Part shown: piece by piece, positions 1-8,494 of the stretch | How the letters are laid out: each line of letters starts with the position of its first letter | How positions within the stretch are numbered: the stretch's first letter is position 1 | Origin: Williamsia sp. 1135 | GTDB taxonomy: Bacteria > Actinomycetota > Actinomycetes > Mycobacteriales > Mycobacteriaceae | Direction: 5' to 3' | Length of the DNA: 64,000 nt | Assembly (NCBI RefSeq): GCF_002095395.1 | Contig: NZ_MJEI01000088.1 | Span: 1-64,000, forward strand | The notes under the pieces: model-generated | Seen by the model: only the letters and a program-made list of their open reading frames with translations | Told to the model about the DNA's origin: nothing | Databases searched by the model: none | Program-made: the position numbers and the translations under genes

Positions 1-1
1 C

Positions 2-256
2 CGTGATGGGGCGGTCCGGATCGTCGAGGAGACGGGTAAACCGATCGCCCAGGTCGCGCGCGATCTGGGGGTCAACGAGGGCACCCTGGGCAACTGGGTC
101 AACCGTGCGCGCGCCGAGCGCGGCGGCGAGGATGAGGCGAGCGGCGATAGTGCTGCCGAGCTCAAGCGGTTGCGTGCCGAGGTGGCCGAGTTGCGGATGG
201 AGCGCGATGTTTTAAAACGATCGGTGGTCCTGTGGGTGAAGGAGGCGACGAAGTGA
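2..256 (+). CDS. IS3-family transposase OrfA, 5'-truncated by the window edge
   Basis: The reading frame starting at base 2 gives 84 residues and stops with TGA at 254-256. The N-terminal part has the helix-turn-helix pattern of IS3 OrfA (KPIAQVARDLGVNEGTLGNW), followed by a leucine-zipper-like segment (ELKRLRAEVAELRMERDVLK). The stop overlaps by one base the ATG of OrfB (256-258). A heptamer T TTA AAA at 211-217 sits exactly in the zero frame, so a -1 shift could make an OrfAB fusion. The start codon is outside the window. Confidence 0.8.
   Translation, partial: RDGAVRIVEETGKPIAQVARDLGVNEGTLGNWVNRARAERGGEDEASGDSAAELKRLRAEVAELRMERDVLKRSVVLWVKEATK
211..217 (+). other. candidate -1 programmed frameshift site (T TTA AAA)
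   Basis: The heptamer X XXY YYZ with X=T, Y=A, Z=A lies in phase with the OrfA codons GTT-TTA-AAA. A one-base backward slip enters the OrfB frame, which has no stop between 217 and 256. IS3 elements commonly make their transposase this way, usually on A-rich heptamers; this one is a fully matching alternative. A downstream stimulatory structure was not identified. Confidence 0.6.
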
Positions 257-1191
257 TGCTGGCCCGCTTCATCGCAGAGCAGAGGACCACCTATCGAGTG
301 CCACATACGGTCACGTGCGCGCTGCTTGGCGTGAGTATGGCGTGGTTCTACAAGTGGTTCAAGCGTTCTCAAAAGCCGGGTGCAGCAACAGGATTGCATA
401 CCGCGCGTGACTATCGGCGCGACACGGTAGACCGCGCAGTCAAGGTCAAGTTCATGACATTGCGGGGCTTGCATGGTTCCCCGCGGCTGCACGTGGACCT
501 GCGTGAGGACGGGTGGACAGTGAGCGAGAAGACGGTCGCGGATTCGATGCGCCGGCAGGGTTTGGTGGCACGCCGGATCCGTCGCCGAAACGGGCTGACC
601 CGGCAGGACAAGACGGCACCGAAGTTCCCGGATCTGGTGCGCCGGAACTTCACCGCGACGCGTCCGAACGAGAAGTGGGTCGGCGATATCACCGAGATCC
701 CGACTGCGGCCGGGAAGTTGTATCTGGCGACCGTGATCGACCTCTACAGCCGCCGATTGCTGGGTGCGGCCACCAGCGTGCATCCAGACGCACCGCTCGC
801 GTGTGCAGCAATCGAGATGGCGGTGGCCACCCGAGGCGGTAAGCAGGCCATAAGGCGTGACGAGGAGTCCGAACGGGTCATCTTCCACAGTGACCGCGGG
901 TCGACGTACACCTCCAACAAGTTCACCAAGCTGTGCCGTCGGATGGGACTCCGTCAGTCGATGGGCCGCGTCGGGTCATGCTTCGACAATGCCGCTGCCG
1001 AAGCGTTCTTCTCTTCCCTGGAGTGGGAGGTACTGTCACGCAACGATTTCGAGACTCTTGCCGGAGCCAAGGCCGGTGTGCTTGACTGGTGTTACGGCTT
1101 CTACAACCACGTCCGCCGGCACTCCACGATTGGGATGGTCAGCCCCATCGACTACGAGAACGCTGCAGTCGCGGAGCCCGAAGCCGCATAG
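256..1191 (+). CDS. IS3-family transposase OrfB (DDE integrase)
   Basis: A 311-residue protein with an N-terminal helix-turn-helix-like region and a C-terminal rve/DDE integrase core. The catalytic triad is visible: Asp in WVGDITEIPT, Asp in VIFHSDRGSTY, and Glu in CFDNAAAEAFFSSLEWE; the tail YNHVRRHSTIGMVSPIDYE is typical. The frame is open back to the slippery heptamer at 211-217, so the active transposase is probably the OrfAB frameshift product; 256 is the start for OrfB alone. The frame looks intact, so the element may be active. Confidence 0.9.
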   Translation: MLARFIAEQRTTYRVPHTVTCALLGVSMAWFYKWFKRSQKPGAATGLHTARDYRRDTVDRAVKVKFMTLRGLHGSPRLHVDLREDGWTVSEKTVADSMRRQGLVARRIRRRNGLTRQDKTAPKFPDLVRRNFTATRPNEKWVGDITEIPTAAGKLYLATVIDLYSRRLLGAATSVHPDAPLACAAIEMAVATRGGKQAIRRDEESERVIFHSDRGSTYTSNKFTKLCRRMGLRQSMGRVGSCFDNAAAEAFFSSLEWEVLSRNDFETLAGAKAGVLDWCYGFYNHVRRHSTIGMVSPIDYENAAVAEPEAA

Positions 1192-1223
1192 AGGAGTCCT
1201 CCACGATTTGGGGGGAACCACAA

Positions 1224-1370
1224 GCTGCCGTGGGAGGCGCCGTTGGTGTGGCCGGGGGTGAAGCGTTCGAGCAGGACGGTGTCGACGCCGCGGCGGGCGA
1301 GGTGCCAGGCCGCGGCCGAACCCATGGCGCCGCCTCCGACGACGATGGTGTCCACGCGGGTGGCGCTCAT
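1224..1370 (-). pseudogene. FAD-dependent oxidase (sarcosine/N-methylamino-acid oxidase type), cut by the IS3 element
   Basis: Only the first 49 residues remain: a Rossmann dinucleotide fold (IVVGGGAMGSAAAWHLARRG, then LLERF) and the family signature HTNGASHGS just before homology ends at the IS. The ATG overlaps the stop of the upstream ATPase gene by four bases (1367-1370), so it was the last gene of the transporter operon and translationally coupled to it. In sarcosine oxidase or solA-like enzymes this N-terminus is followed by a roughly 330-residue flavin domain, which must lie beyond the insertion or be lost. The substrate is unknown; the context suggests oxidation of an imported N- or S-containing amino acid derivative. 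Confidence 0.75.
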
Positions 1371-3061
1371 ATGCCCGTTCCCACTTTCTCGTTGTCGTGT
1401 TGTTGTTCGAGGGTTGGTATGGCTGCGAGGAGGGCGCGGGTGTAGTCGTCGGTGGGGTTGGTGAAGATTTGTTCGACGGTGCCGGTTTCGATGGCGTGGC
1501 CGTCTTTCATGACCAGGACGCGGTCGGCGACGTGGTAGATGACGCCGAGGTGGTGGGAGATGAAGACGTAGGCGATGCCGAGTTCTGCTTGCAGGTCGGC
1601 GAGCAGATCGAGGATCTGGGCTTGGATCGAGACATCGAGGGCGGAGACGGGTTCGTCGCAGATGATGATGTCGGGGCGGGTGGCCAGGGCGCGGGCGATG
1701 GCGACGCGTTGGCGTTGCCCGCCGGAGAGTTGGCGGGGGCGGCGCCCGAGGTAGTCGGCTCCGAGGCCGACGAGTTCGAGTTGTTCGAGGACCCGGGTGC
1801 GACGGTCGGCGCGGTTGATGCCGCCGGTGGCCAGGAGTGGTTCTTCGACGATGCGGGCGACGGTGTGACGGGGGTCGAAGGAGCTGAGGGGGTCTTGGTA
1901 GATGACCTGGATGTTCTGGCGGGTCTGTCGGACTTGCTTGCCGGTCAGGGAGGTCCAATCGGTTCCGTGGACGCCGACGCTGCCGTCGTCGGGGGTGTCG
2001 AGGTTCAGGAGCAGGCGAGCGACGGTGGATTTGCCGGAGCCGGATTCGCCGACGATGCCGAGGGTTTCCCCTCCGTGGAGGGTGAGGCTGACGTTGTCGA
2101 CGGCGCGCAGTCGCCGATTGCCCGACAACGCGAAGTGTTTGGTGAGGTTGTCGGCCTGCAGGACAACGTCTTCGGAGATCGGTGCGCGCTGCAGGGTCTG
2201 GACGCCGCCCGTGGAGGACAGGCGGGTGCCGCGGGCGTGGGCGACGGGGATGGCGTCGAGGAGTTGGCGGGTGTAGGCGTGTTGGGGGTTGTTCAGGACG
2301 TCGCGGGTGGGTCCGTGTTCGACGAAGACACCGTCTTTCATGACGTAGAGGTAGTCCGAGACGCGGGAGACGACGGCGAGGTCGTGGGAGATGAGCAGCA
2401 GAGCGGTGCCGTCACTGCGGCGCTGTTCGAGGAGTTCGAGGATCTGCGCCTGGACGGTGACGTCGAGGGCGGTGGTGGGTTCGTCGGCGATCAACAGGTC
2501 GGGGTCGGCGGCGATGGCGGAGGCGATGAGGGCGCGTTGGCGTAGGCCGCCGGAGAGCTGGTGGGGATACTGCGTCGCGCGCAATTGGGGGTCGGGGATG
2601 CCGACGGTGGTGAGCAGTTCGATGACCCGGGCGTCGACGTCGCTGCGCCCTACAACCCGGTGAGTGTTGAGCACCTCGCCGATTTCGGCGCCGACGGTCC
2701 GTAGTGGGTCGAGGGAGACGAGGGCGTCTTGCAGGACGAACCCAACCTGCTTGCCGCGTAGGGCGCGCCACCGCCGCTCGGAGTATTTTCGGGTGTCGGA
2801 TCCGCCCACGTGTAGGCGGTCGGCTCGGACCTGGGCGTTGCCGCCGATGAGACCGACGAGGCTGCGGGCGGTGACGCTTTTGCCCGAGCCTGATTCGCCG
2901 ACGATCGCGACGGACTGTCCGCGGTCGATGGTGAAGGAGATGCCGTCGACGGCGGAGATGGTGCGGGCGACGGAGGGGAAGCCGACCCGCAGGTTCGCGA
3001 CCTCGACCAGTGGCGACGCGGAATCGCCGGTCGCGGGAGTGTGCGTGGTGAGGGTGGTCAT
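1367..3061 (-). CDS. oligopeptide-type ABC transporter, fused double ATP-binding protein (DppD-DppF type)
   Basis: A 564-residue protein with two ABC cassettes in tandem. The first has Walker A GESGSGKS and signature LSGGLRQRA; the second has GESGSGKS and [16 protein letters not shown], with Walker [13 protein letters not shown]. Each is followed by the oligopeptide-transporter C-terminal region. It energises the two permeases encoded just upstream. The ATG at 3061 overlaps the stop of the DppC-type gene by one base, and its own stop overlaps the next ATG by four bases, so the operon is tightly coupled. A longer upstream frame exists but runs into the permease gene. Fused D-F ATPases are common in actinobacteria. 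Confidence 0.93.
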   Translation of the reverse strand: MTTLTTHTPATGDSASPLVEVANLRVGFPSVARTISAVDGISFTIDRGQSVAIVGESGSGKSVTARSLVGLIGGNAQVRADRLHVGGSDTRKYSERRWRALRGKQVGFVLQDALVSLDPLRTVGAEIGEVLNTHRVVGRSDVDARVIELLTTVGIPDPQLRATQYPHQLSGGLRQRALIASAIAADPDLLIADEPTTALDVTVQAQILELLEQRRSDGTALLLISHDLAVVSRVSDYLYVMKDGVFVEHGPTRDVLNNPQHAYTRQLLDAIPVAHARGTRLSSTGGVQTLQRAPISEDVVLQADNLTKHFALSGNRRLRAVDNVSLTLHGGETLGIVGESGSGKSTVARLLLNLDTPDDGSVGVHGTDWTSLTGKQVRQTRQNIQVIYQDPLSSFDPRHTVARIVEEPLLATGGINRADRRTRVLEQLELVGLGADYLGRRPRQLSGGQRQRVAIARALATRPDIIICDEPVSALDVSIQAQILDLLADLQAELGIAYVFISHHLGVIYHVADRVLVMKDGHAIETGTVEQIFTNPTDDYTRALLAAIPTLEQQHDNEKVGTGI

Positions 3062-3945
3062 CACGAGGTCCGTCCGTCGGTGCGTCGCTGGAGGTATTGG
3101 CCGACCACGGTGACCGAGAGAACGGTGAGCGTGATGGCGAGGCCGGGGAAGATGGCGGGCCACCAGGCAACGGAGAAGTAGGTGCGGCTGGCCGAGAGCA
3201 TGCTGCCCCATTCGGCGGTGGGTGGTTGAGGTCCCAGACCCAAAAAGCTGAGGGAGGAACCGATTCCGATGGCCGAGCCGATCCCGATGGTCGCCAGGAC
3301 CAGGACCGGTCCGAGGGCGTTGGGGATGATGTGGCGGCCGATGATGTTGGCCTGGGTCCAGCCCAGGGCTTTGGCGGCTTCGACGTAGACGGCTCCGCGC
3401 AGGCGGATGACTTCGCCGCGGACGAGTCGGGCGTAGCTGGGCAGGGTCACGACAGCGACGCCGATGATGGTGGTGAGGGTGCCGGGGCCGCGGGCGGCGA
3501 CGATCAGGAACACCAGTAGCAGCCCGGGGATGGCCAGGAAGACGTCGAGCAGGCGGGAGACGACCCAGTCGCCGGTGCGGCCGCCGCGGGCGGCGAATAC
3601 CCCGATCGCGGTGCCGGCCAGGAGTGCGAACACCGTTGCGCTGACGCCGATCAACAGCGACGGCCAGGCGCCGTAGATGATGCGGGCGTAGATGTCGCGG
3701 CCGTTCTGGTCGGTCCCGAACAGATGCTCCCAGCTGGGCGCCAGGAGCATGTCCAGTGGCTCACCCGCGTTGGGGTCTTTGCCCGTGAACAGCGACGGGA
3801 ACAGTGCAGCCAGGGTGATGGCGGCGATGAAGATGCCACTGAGGATCACCGAGATGCGCAGACGCCGGATCCGTTGCACCACAGTCTGCCCGGCGGCGAA
3901 ACGGACGGCCGGTGCGGGGTCGGGCAAGATGTCGGGCGTGGTCAT
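3061..3945 (-). CDS. oligopeptide-type ABC transporter permease (DppC type)
   Basis: A 294-residue inner-membrane permease with an N-terminal membrane segment (IRRLRISVILSGIFIAAITL), the extracytoplasmic segment LFGTDQNGRDIYARIIYG typical of DppC/OppC, and the EAA loop EAAKALGWTQANIIGRHIIP that contacts the ATPase. The ATG at 3945 overlaps the DppB stop by four bases. It forms the translocation channel with the DppB-type protein. The transported substrate cannot be read from the sequence; the SAM-IV-like riboswitch ahead of the operon suggests a sulfur compound. Confidence 0.92.
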   Translation of the reverse strand: MTTPDILPDPAPAVRFAAGQTVVQRIRRLRISVILSGIFIAAITLAALFPSLFTGKDPNAGEPLDMLLAPSWEHLFGTDQNGRDIYARIIYGAWPSLLIGVSATVFALLAGTAIGVFAARGGRTGDWVVSRLLDVFLAIPGLLLVFLIVAARGPGTLTTIIGVAVVTLPSYARLVRGEVIRLRGAVYVEAAKALGWTQANIIGRHIIPNALGPVLVLATIGIGSAIGIGSSLSFLGLGPQPPTAEWGSMLSASRTYFSVAWWPAIFPGLAITLTVLSVTVVGQYLQRRTDGRTS

Positions 3946-4955
3946 CCGGTCACCTTCTCTGCTGTGGTTGCGGACGAGCTCTGGGTGCGTAGGCGGGGGT
4001 CGAGCCAGCCGTACGCTGCGTCGATCAGGGTGTTGACGATGGTGTAGAACGTGGCGGCGATGATGACCACGCCGAGGACCAGAGGCAAGTCCTTGCTGGT
4101 GACCGCGGCGATGGTCAAGCGGCCCAGTCCTTCTCGGGAAAAGACCTGTTCGACCACGACGGCGCCGCTGATCAGGGCGCCGATGATCCAGCCCCACAAC
4201 GTGATCACCGGCATCGCTGCATGCCGGAGCACGTGGCGCAGCAATACTGCGGTCTCCCCGACGCCGCGGGAGCGGGCGGTGACCACGAACGGTTCGTCCA
4301 GGGTTTTCTCGACGCCGTGGCGCAGCACTTGCGAGAGCAGGGCGGCCGGCGCCGCCGCCAGCGCGATGGCGGGCAGCACCAGCGAGGAGACACCTTGCGA
4401 GCCGACCGAGGGGAACCAACCCAGCTCGAAGGAGAAGATGGTGAGCAGCAAGATCCCGAGCCAGAAGGTCGGGACGGCCACGGTCAGCACCTCGAAGGAG
4501 GTGATCGGTCCGCGGATCCACCCGGGGCGGTTCGCGGTGGCCAGGCCGACCACCAGAGCGACCACCAAGGACAGTATTGCGGCGACGATCACCAATTGCA
4601 GTGTCGGCCAGATCTGCCCGCCGATGGCCTCGGTGACCGGCATCCGCAGCGCGTAGGACCGGCCCAGGTCGCCGTGCAGCAGGCGCCACAGATAGTTTCC
4701 GTACTGGGTCAGGATCGGGTCGTCGAGCCTGTAGTCGCTGATGATCTGTGCCCGCACCTCGGGTGAGACCTGGGCGGTCCCGATGATTGAGTTGATCGCC
4801 GAACCCTTACCGGAGTGGATCACGATGAAGGTGGCAGTGATCGCGCCCCACAACACCAGCAGCGATACGGCCAACCGACGGGCGACCGCCCGACCGAGAG
4901 TCCGAGTGCGCGGAATCTCGGTCGGGACAGCCACCGTTTCGATCACGACTGTCAT
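3942..4955 (-). CDS. oligopeptide-type ABC transporter permease (DppB type)
   Basis: A 337-residue permease. It has the N-terminal membrane anchor (RLAVSLLVLWGAITATFIVI), the DppB-type periplasmic segment IISDYRLDDPILTQYGNYLW followed by GDLGRSYALRMPV, and the EAA loop VVTARSRGVGETAVLLRHVL. The ATG at 4955 overlaps the binding-protein stop by four bases (ATGA). It pairs with the DppC-type permease. Confidence 0.93.
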   Translation of the reverse strand: MTVVIETVAVPTEIPRTRTLGRAVARRLAVSLLVLWGAITATFIVIHSGKGSAINSIIGTAQVSPEVRAQIISDYRLDDPILTQYGNYLWRLLHGDLGRSYALRMPVTEAIGGQIWPTLQLVIVAAILSLVVALVVGLATANRPGWIRGPITSFEVLTVAVPTFWLGILLLTIFSFELGWFPSVGSQGVSSLVLPAIALAAAPAALLSQVLRHGVEKTLDEPFVVTARSRGVGETAVLLRHVLRHAAMPVITLWGWIIGALISGAVVVEQVFSREGLGRLTIAAVTSKDLPLVLGVVIIAATFYTIVNTLIDAAYGWLDPRLRTQSSSATTAEKVTG

Positions 4956-6616
4956 TGCGTGACCCAGGCGTCATAGAACGTCGGGAACGCCTGTGGCTCG
5001 AACTTCACACCCTGGACGTTGTTGTTGCGACCCAGAGCGTAGTTGAAGACGTAGACAGGGAAGACCGCGGCGTCGTCGGCGATCTGCTGCTGTGCGCGGC
5101 CGTAGATGGCCGACTGCTTGGCCAGGTCGGTCTCGGCCAGTGCTGCCTTCAGATCGGCGTCGACGGTCGGGTTCGAGTATCGCGCAAGGTTTGTGCCGAA
5201 AGAATCTCTCGGGATGTTGCTCGAGTCCGAGAGCGTGCGGAGGGCATCGGGTGATGCGCGTTGCCAGCTGATGTCGAGTACGTCGTATCCGTTGGTGTAG
5301 AGCGCGGTGTAGTACTCATCGACGGTGATGTTCTTGATCTGGTAATCGGCGCCGAGCTTCTTGGCCGACGATTGCACCTGCTCGAGCAGGGTGTCGCGCT
5401 GTTCGCGGGCGTACTCCTTGAGGTACGGGTGCACGACGGTCAGGCGCTTGCCGTTCTTGGTGCGGTATCCCTCGCTGTCACGTCCGGTCCAGCCGGCTTC
5501 GTCGAGGAGCTGGTTGGCCTTGTCCTCGTCGTAGGTGTAGGCCGACTCGCTGTCCTTGTTGTATCCGACCGTGGCAGGACTGAGGGTGTTCTTCGCGGGC
5601 TGGAAGACACCGAAGTACAGCTTGTCGACGATGGTGTCCCAGTCGATGCCGGCCCGGAAGGCCTCGCGGACCTTGACATCGGAGAACACGCCGGCCTCGG
5701 TGTTGGGGTAGTAGTTGTAGTTGCCGCCGGGTGCCTGGGCGGTGTCGACGGTGAAGCCGGGGGTGTCTTTCAGCTGCGAGACGTTGACCGGTGGCACGCT
5801 GGCGATCGCGTCGACCTGGTTACTGGTCAGCGCGCCGTAGCGGGAGGAGTCCTCGGGGATCTCCTGGATGCTGATCGCCTGCAGATGGGCCTTGCCGGTG
5901 TGGTCGGCATTGCCCGGACCCCAGTTGTAGGCGTCGTTCCGGGTGTATTCGATGCCCTTGTTAGGTGTGTAACCATTCTCGCTGACAAACGGTCCGGAGC
6001 CGATAATTTTGCTGCACAGTGCATCCGGGCTCTGCGTCAGGGTCGAGGGCGCCTCGATACCGAGATAGGCCGTGGCCAGCGACGGCAGGAACGCAGAGTT
6101 CGGCTCGGAGAACGTGACCTCGACGTGTGTCGGGTCGATGACGTTGGTGCCGGTGTAGGTCGCGATGGTGTTGGCGGCGAGCTGTGACTTGGTCGCCGGG
6201 TTGACGATGTGGTCGAGGTTGGCCTTGACCGCGTTGCCGTCGAACTTCTCGCCGTTGGAGAAGGTGACGTCGTCGCGCAGGGTGAACGAATAGGTCAGCT
6301 GGTCGGGGGAGACATTCCACTCAGTTGCCAGCCACGGATCCAGGGTGCCGTCGGCGTTCAGCGCGACGAGCGAGTCCACAATCGGCCGGGTGTAGAAGCC
6401 GGCGATGTCGGCGGGACTCTGATGAGGATCGATGCAACCGCCGGGCCCCGAGGCGCTGGCGAACCGGAGTGTTCCGCCGTCGACGGGATCGCCGGTGGCG
6501 GTGGCGGATTCGCTGCTGTCTCCCGAGCTACAGGCGCTGGCGATGAGTCCGATCGACACGGCAGCGAGGACGGTGGCCTTCGATCGGTGTCTGAAGCGGC
6601 CGGGTGGTCGGGACAT
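4952..6616 (-). CDS. oligopeptide-type ABC transporter substrate-binding lipoprotein (SBP family 5)
   Basis: A 554-residue secreted lipoprotein: basic N-terminus, hydrophobic core and lipobox IASAC with the lipidated Cys at residue 29, followed by a Ser/Thr-rich linker. The mature part matches solute-binding family 5 (LRFASASGPGGCIDPHQSP, FTLRDDVTFSNGEKFDGNAV, VREAFRAGIDWDTIVDKLYF). The ATG at 6616 is preceded by AGGAG six bases upstream. It is the first gene of a five-gene operon whose 5' leader holds a SAM-IV-like riboswitch. Family 5 proteins bind peptides, nickel, opines or other small ligands, so the substrate is open; an N-methylated or sulfur-containing amino acid derivative is inferred from the operon. 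Confidence 0.9.
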   Translation of the reverse strand: MSRPPGRFRHRSKATVLAAVSIGLIASACSSGDSSESATATGDPVDGGTLRFASASGPGGCIDPHQSPADIAGFYTRPIVDSLVALNADGTLDPWLATEWNVSPDQLTYSFTLRDDVTFSNGEKFDGNAVKANLDHIVNPATKSQLAANTIATYTGTNVIDPTHVEVTFSEPNSAFLPSLATAYLGIEAPSTLTQSPDALCSKIIGSGPFVSENGYTPNKGIEYTRNDAYNWGPGNADHTGKAHLQAISIQEIPEDSSRYGALTSNQVDAIASVPPVNVSQLKDTPGFTVDTAQAPGGNYNYYPNTEAGVFSDVKVREAFRAGIDWDTIVDKLYFGVFQPAKNTLSPATVGYNKDSESAYTYDEDKANQLLDEAGWTGRDSEGYRTKNGKRLTVVHPYLKEYAREQRDTLLEQVQSSAKKLGADYQIKNITVDEYYTALYTNGYDVLDISWQRASPDALRTLSDSSNIPRDSFGTNLARYSNPTVDADLKAALAETDLAKQSAIYGRAQQQIADDAAVFPVYVFNYALGRNNNVQGVKFEPQAFPTFYDAWVTQ

Positions 6617-6663
6617 GGGTGTTCTCCTGAGGTGATGGGTGACTGACGCTGGGGCTACAGGAA

Positions 6664-6687
6664 CCGCTCACAAGCAGGCGTGAGCGG
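6664..6687 (-). other. 8-bp perfect hairpin in the leader of the ABC operon
   Basis: CCGCTCAC (6664-6671) and GTGAGCGG (6680-6687) form a perfect stem with an 8-nt loop, about 50 bases before the start codon and about 85 bases after the aptamer. There is no T-run, so it is not a classic intrinsic terminator. It may be part of the expression platform. Confidence 0.4.
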
Positions 6688-6771
6688 CACAGGGTGAGGC
6701 AAACCGACTTCATCGGCCGGGTACGGCTGATCATCGAACTCCCGATATCTCTTCGGGTTCGCATGTGTGAA

Positions 6772-6890
6772 CCCGCGCTTGCTCCATGCCCGTTGCGGAC
6801 TGGAGCCGTGTCTTTTATCCAGGGCACCCCGCCGCGGTGGAGGGTTGCCGACCAGCCAGCTGGAACTTGGCACTGGTACTCGTTGACACA
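6772..6890 (-). promoter_or_regulatory. SAM-IV-type riboswitch (minus strand), leader of the oligopeptide-type ABC operon
   Basis: Read on the minus strand, the core CGGCAACCCTCCACCGCGGC is followed by GGGGTGCCCTGG, as in actinobacterial SAM-IV (SAM-I-superfamily) aptamers. P1 is formed by GTGTC (6885-6889) and GACAC (6808-6812). P2 is ACCAG...CTGGT just before the core. Downstream, CTCCA...TGGAG makes a further stem and the tail ends GCAAGCGCGG, the same tail seen in the second copy at 7090. It lies about 155 bases upstream of the binding-protein start. SAM binding normally lowers expression, so the operon should be on when SAM/methionine is short. Confidence 0.87.
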
Positions 6891-7089
6891 TGGCAGTCGA
6901 AGTCCACCAAAGGGTTTGGAGTCGACCGCCTGAACAGAAGGGTACGCAGACTCGCCACAGAATCAGTAGTTCGTAGGCACTTCGAATCTCGAAGAACTTA
7001 ATCTGGCGCGGAGATGTCACCAGGGTCTAGTGGAGCCGTTCGACGGATGGCACTGGCGGCCGGTGCATCAGTTTGCTAGCATTCGTCTC

Positions 7090-7202
7090 GGTCACGAGTA
7101 TCAGCGCACAGCCCCGGCTTGCTGATCGGCAACCCTCCACCGCGGCGGGGTGCTCCGGGTGATGACCTGGCCGGCTGGAACCCTCAGTCGGCAAGCGCGG
7201 AC
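7090..7202 (+). promoter_or_regulatory. SAM-IV-type riboswitch (plus strand), leader of the class V aminotransferase gene
   Basis: P1 is GGTCA (7090-7094) with TGACC (7163-7167). P2 is ATCAGC (7100-7105) with GCTGAT (7121-7126), enclosing GCCCCGGCTT. The core CGGCAACCCTCCACCGCGGC runs from 7128, followed by GGGGTGCTCCGGGTGATGACC, and the tail ends GCAAGCGCGG (7191-7200). Core and tail are nearly identical to the minus-strand copy 200 bases away. A CGCAGA/TCTGCG stem (7220-7236) follows, 45 bases before the start codon, and may be the switching hairpin. Confidence 0.9.
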
Positions 7203-7281
7203 CCCCTACGTCCGGTAGTCGCAGATCAGTTCTGCGACCCCTGTGCGTTGTGGCGTCCTCTATCTCGCTGGAGGATTGACG

Positions 7282-8493
7282 ATGAGTACCACCACCGAAC
7301 TCGAATGTTCGCTGAAAGCCGTTGCCGAAGTAGAAGGTTCGGACCTGCGAGCACCGCTGGCAGATGGTTCGACCACCCGCTACATCAACTTCGACTACGC
7401 GGCCAGTTCGCCTGCGCTCCGGAGCGCGGTGAGTCGGATCGGCGAGTTGTTGCCCACCTATTCGAGCGTGCACCGGGGCGCCGGATACGCATCTCAGGTC
7501 ACCACACAGGCATACGAAGACGCCCGGGCGGTGGTGACCGAGTTCGTCGGCGCCGCTGATGACCAGTGCCTGGTCTTCACCAGGAACACCACGGATTCGC
7601 TGAACCTGTTGGCCGGCTGCGTACCGGGTCCGGTGGTGGTACTCGACATCGAACACCACTCGAATCTGTTGCCGTGGACAGATTGTCACGTCGTCCAGGC
7701 TGCGAACAGTGTCGAGGAGACCGTCGGACGGGTGGACACAGAACTGCAGCGCACCGGGGCCGCGTTGTTGGCCGTGACAGGCGCGTCCAACGTCACCGGC
7801 GAGATTCTGCCGATCCGAGTACTCGCCGATCTGGCCCATTCACGGGGAGCGCGGATCGTCGTCGACGGTGCTCAACTGGTCCCGCATCGTCGGGTGTCCC
7901 TGGTCGCGGACGGCATCGACTACCTGGCCTTCTCCGGCCACAAGGTCTACGCCCCATTCGGTGCCGGAGTCCTTGTCGGACGACGGGATTGGCTGGACGC
8001 GGCCCCGGCGTATCTCGCCGGCGGTGGAGCGGTGCGCAACGTGACACGCGACGACGTCGAGTGGGCACCGTCGCCTGCTCGGCACGAAGGCGGATCGCCC
8101 AACGTGCTCGGCGCAGCAGCGCTGGCGGCCGCCTGCGAGGAGATCGCGTCGTTGGGAGACGCTGCAGCGCTCCATGAAACGGCACTCACCGAGCAACTGC
8201 GGTGGGGTCTTGCCGCCGTCGACGGTGTCGAGGTGCTGAAGATCTTCCACGACATCTCAGACGCCGTCGGTGTCGTCAGCTTCGTCGTCGAAGGCCATCG
8301 GGCGGTGGATGTGGCGCGGTATCTGTCCACCGAACACGGCATCGGCGTGCGGGACGGCCGGTTCTGCGCGCATCCGCTGCTGGGCCGACTCGGCCACGAC
8401 GGCGGAGCAGTTCGGGCCAGTCTTGGCCTGGGCTCGAGTTCTGCCGATGTCGACGCGTTGCTGTCTGCGCTCGCGCAGTACGTCACCCGCTGA
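7282..8493 (+). CDS. class V aminotransferase-fold PLP enzyme (cysteine desulfurase-like)
   Basis: A 403-residue fold-type I PLP enzyme. The PLP lysine is in AFSGHKVYAPFGAGVLVG and the PLP-phosphate/Asp region in IVVDGAQLVPHR. The C-terminal VRDGRFCAHPLLG carries a Cys where SufS/Csd cysteine desulfurases have their sulfur-accepting Cys, so a role in sulfur transfer or C-S lyase chemistry is likely but not proven. The ATG at 7282 has GGAGG (7270-7274) eight bases upstream; in-frame codons further 5' run into the leader RNA. Expression should be set by the SAM-IV riboswitch at 7090. It is monocistronic, followed by a repeat array and convergent htpG. Confidence 0.85.
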   Translation: MSTTTELECSLKAVAEVEGSDLRAPLADGSTTRYINFDYAASSPALRSAVSRIGELLPTYSSVHRGAGYASQVTTQAYEDARAVVTEFVGAADDQCLVFTRNTTDSLNLLAGCVPGPVVVLDIEHHSNLLPWTDCHVVQAANSVEETVGRVDTELQRTGAALLAVTGASNVTGEILPIRVLADLAHSRGARIVVDGAQLVPHRRVSLVADGIDYLAFSGHKVYAPFGAGVLVGRRDWLDAAPAYLAGGGAVRNVTRDDVEWAPSPARHEGGSPNVLGAAALAAACEEIASLGDAAALHETALTEQLRWGLAAVDGVEVLKIFHDISDAVGVVSFVVEGHRAVDVARYLSTEHGIGVRDGRFCAHPLLGRLGHDGGAVRASLGLGSSSADVDALLSALAQYVTR

Positions 8494-8494
8494 C

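Larger units (their letters stand above)
2..1222 (+). mobile_element. IS3-family insertion sequence, left end outside the window
   Basis: The element carries an OrfA/OrfB transposase pair in the usual IS3 order. Its left end lies beyond the window. The right end is inferred near 1222: host coding sequence on the other strand (a sarcosine-oxidase-like gene) loses homology at about 1223, and the element side ends in ...GGGGGGAACCACA, giving an inward-reading TGTGGTTCC tip consistent with the TG...CA termini of IS3 elements. A second copy of the inverted repeat is not visible, so the exact border and target duplication are inferred. Confidence 0.8.

Noticed and set aside
1397-2545. Long plus-strand frame opposite the ABC ATPase gene
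   Set aside because: It is the mirror frame of a well-supported coding sequence in GC-rich DNA; no family match and biased Gly/Val/Asp composition.
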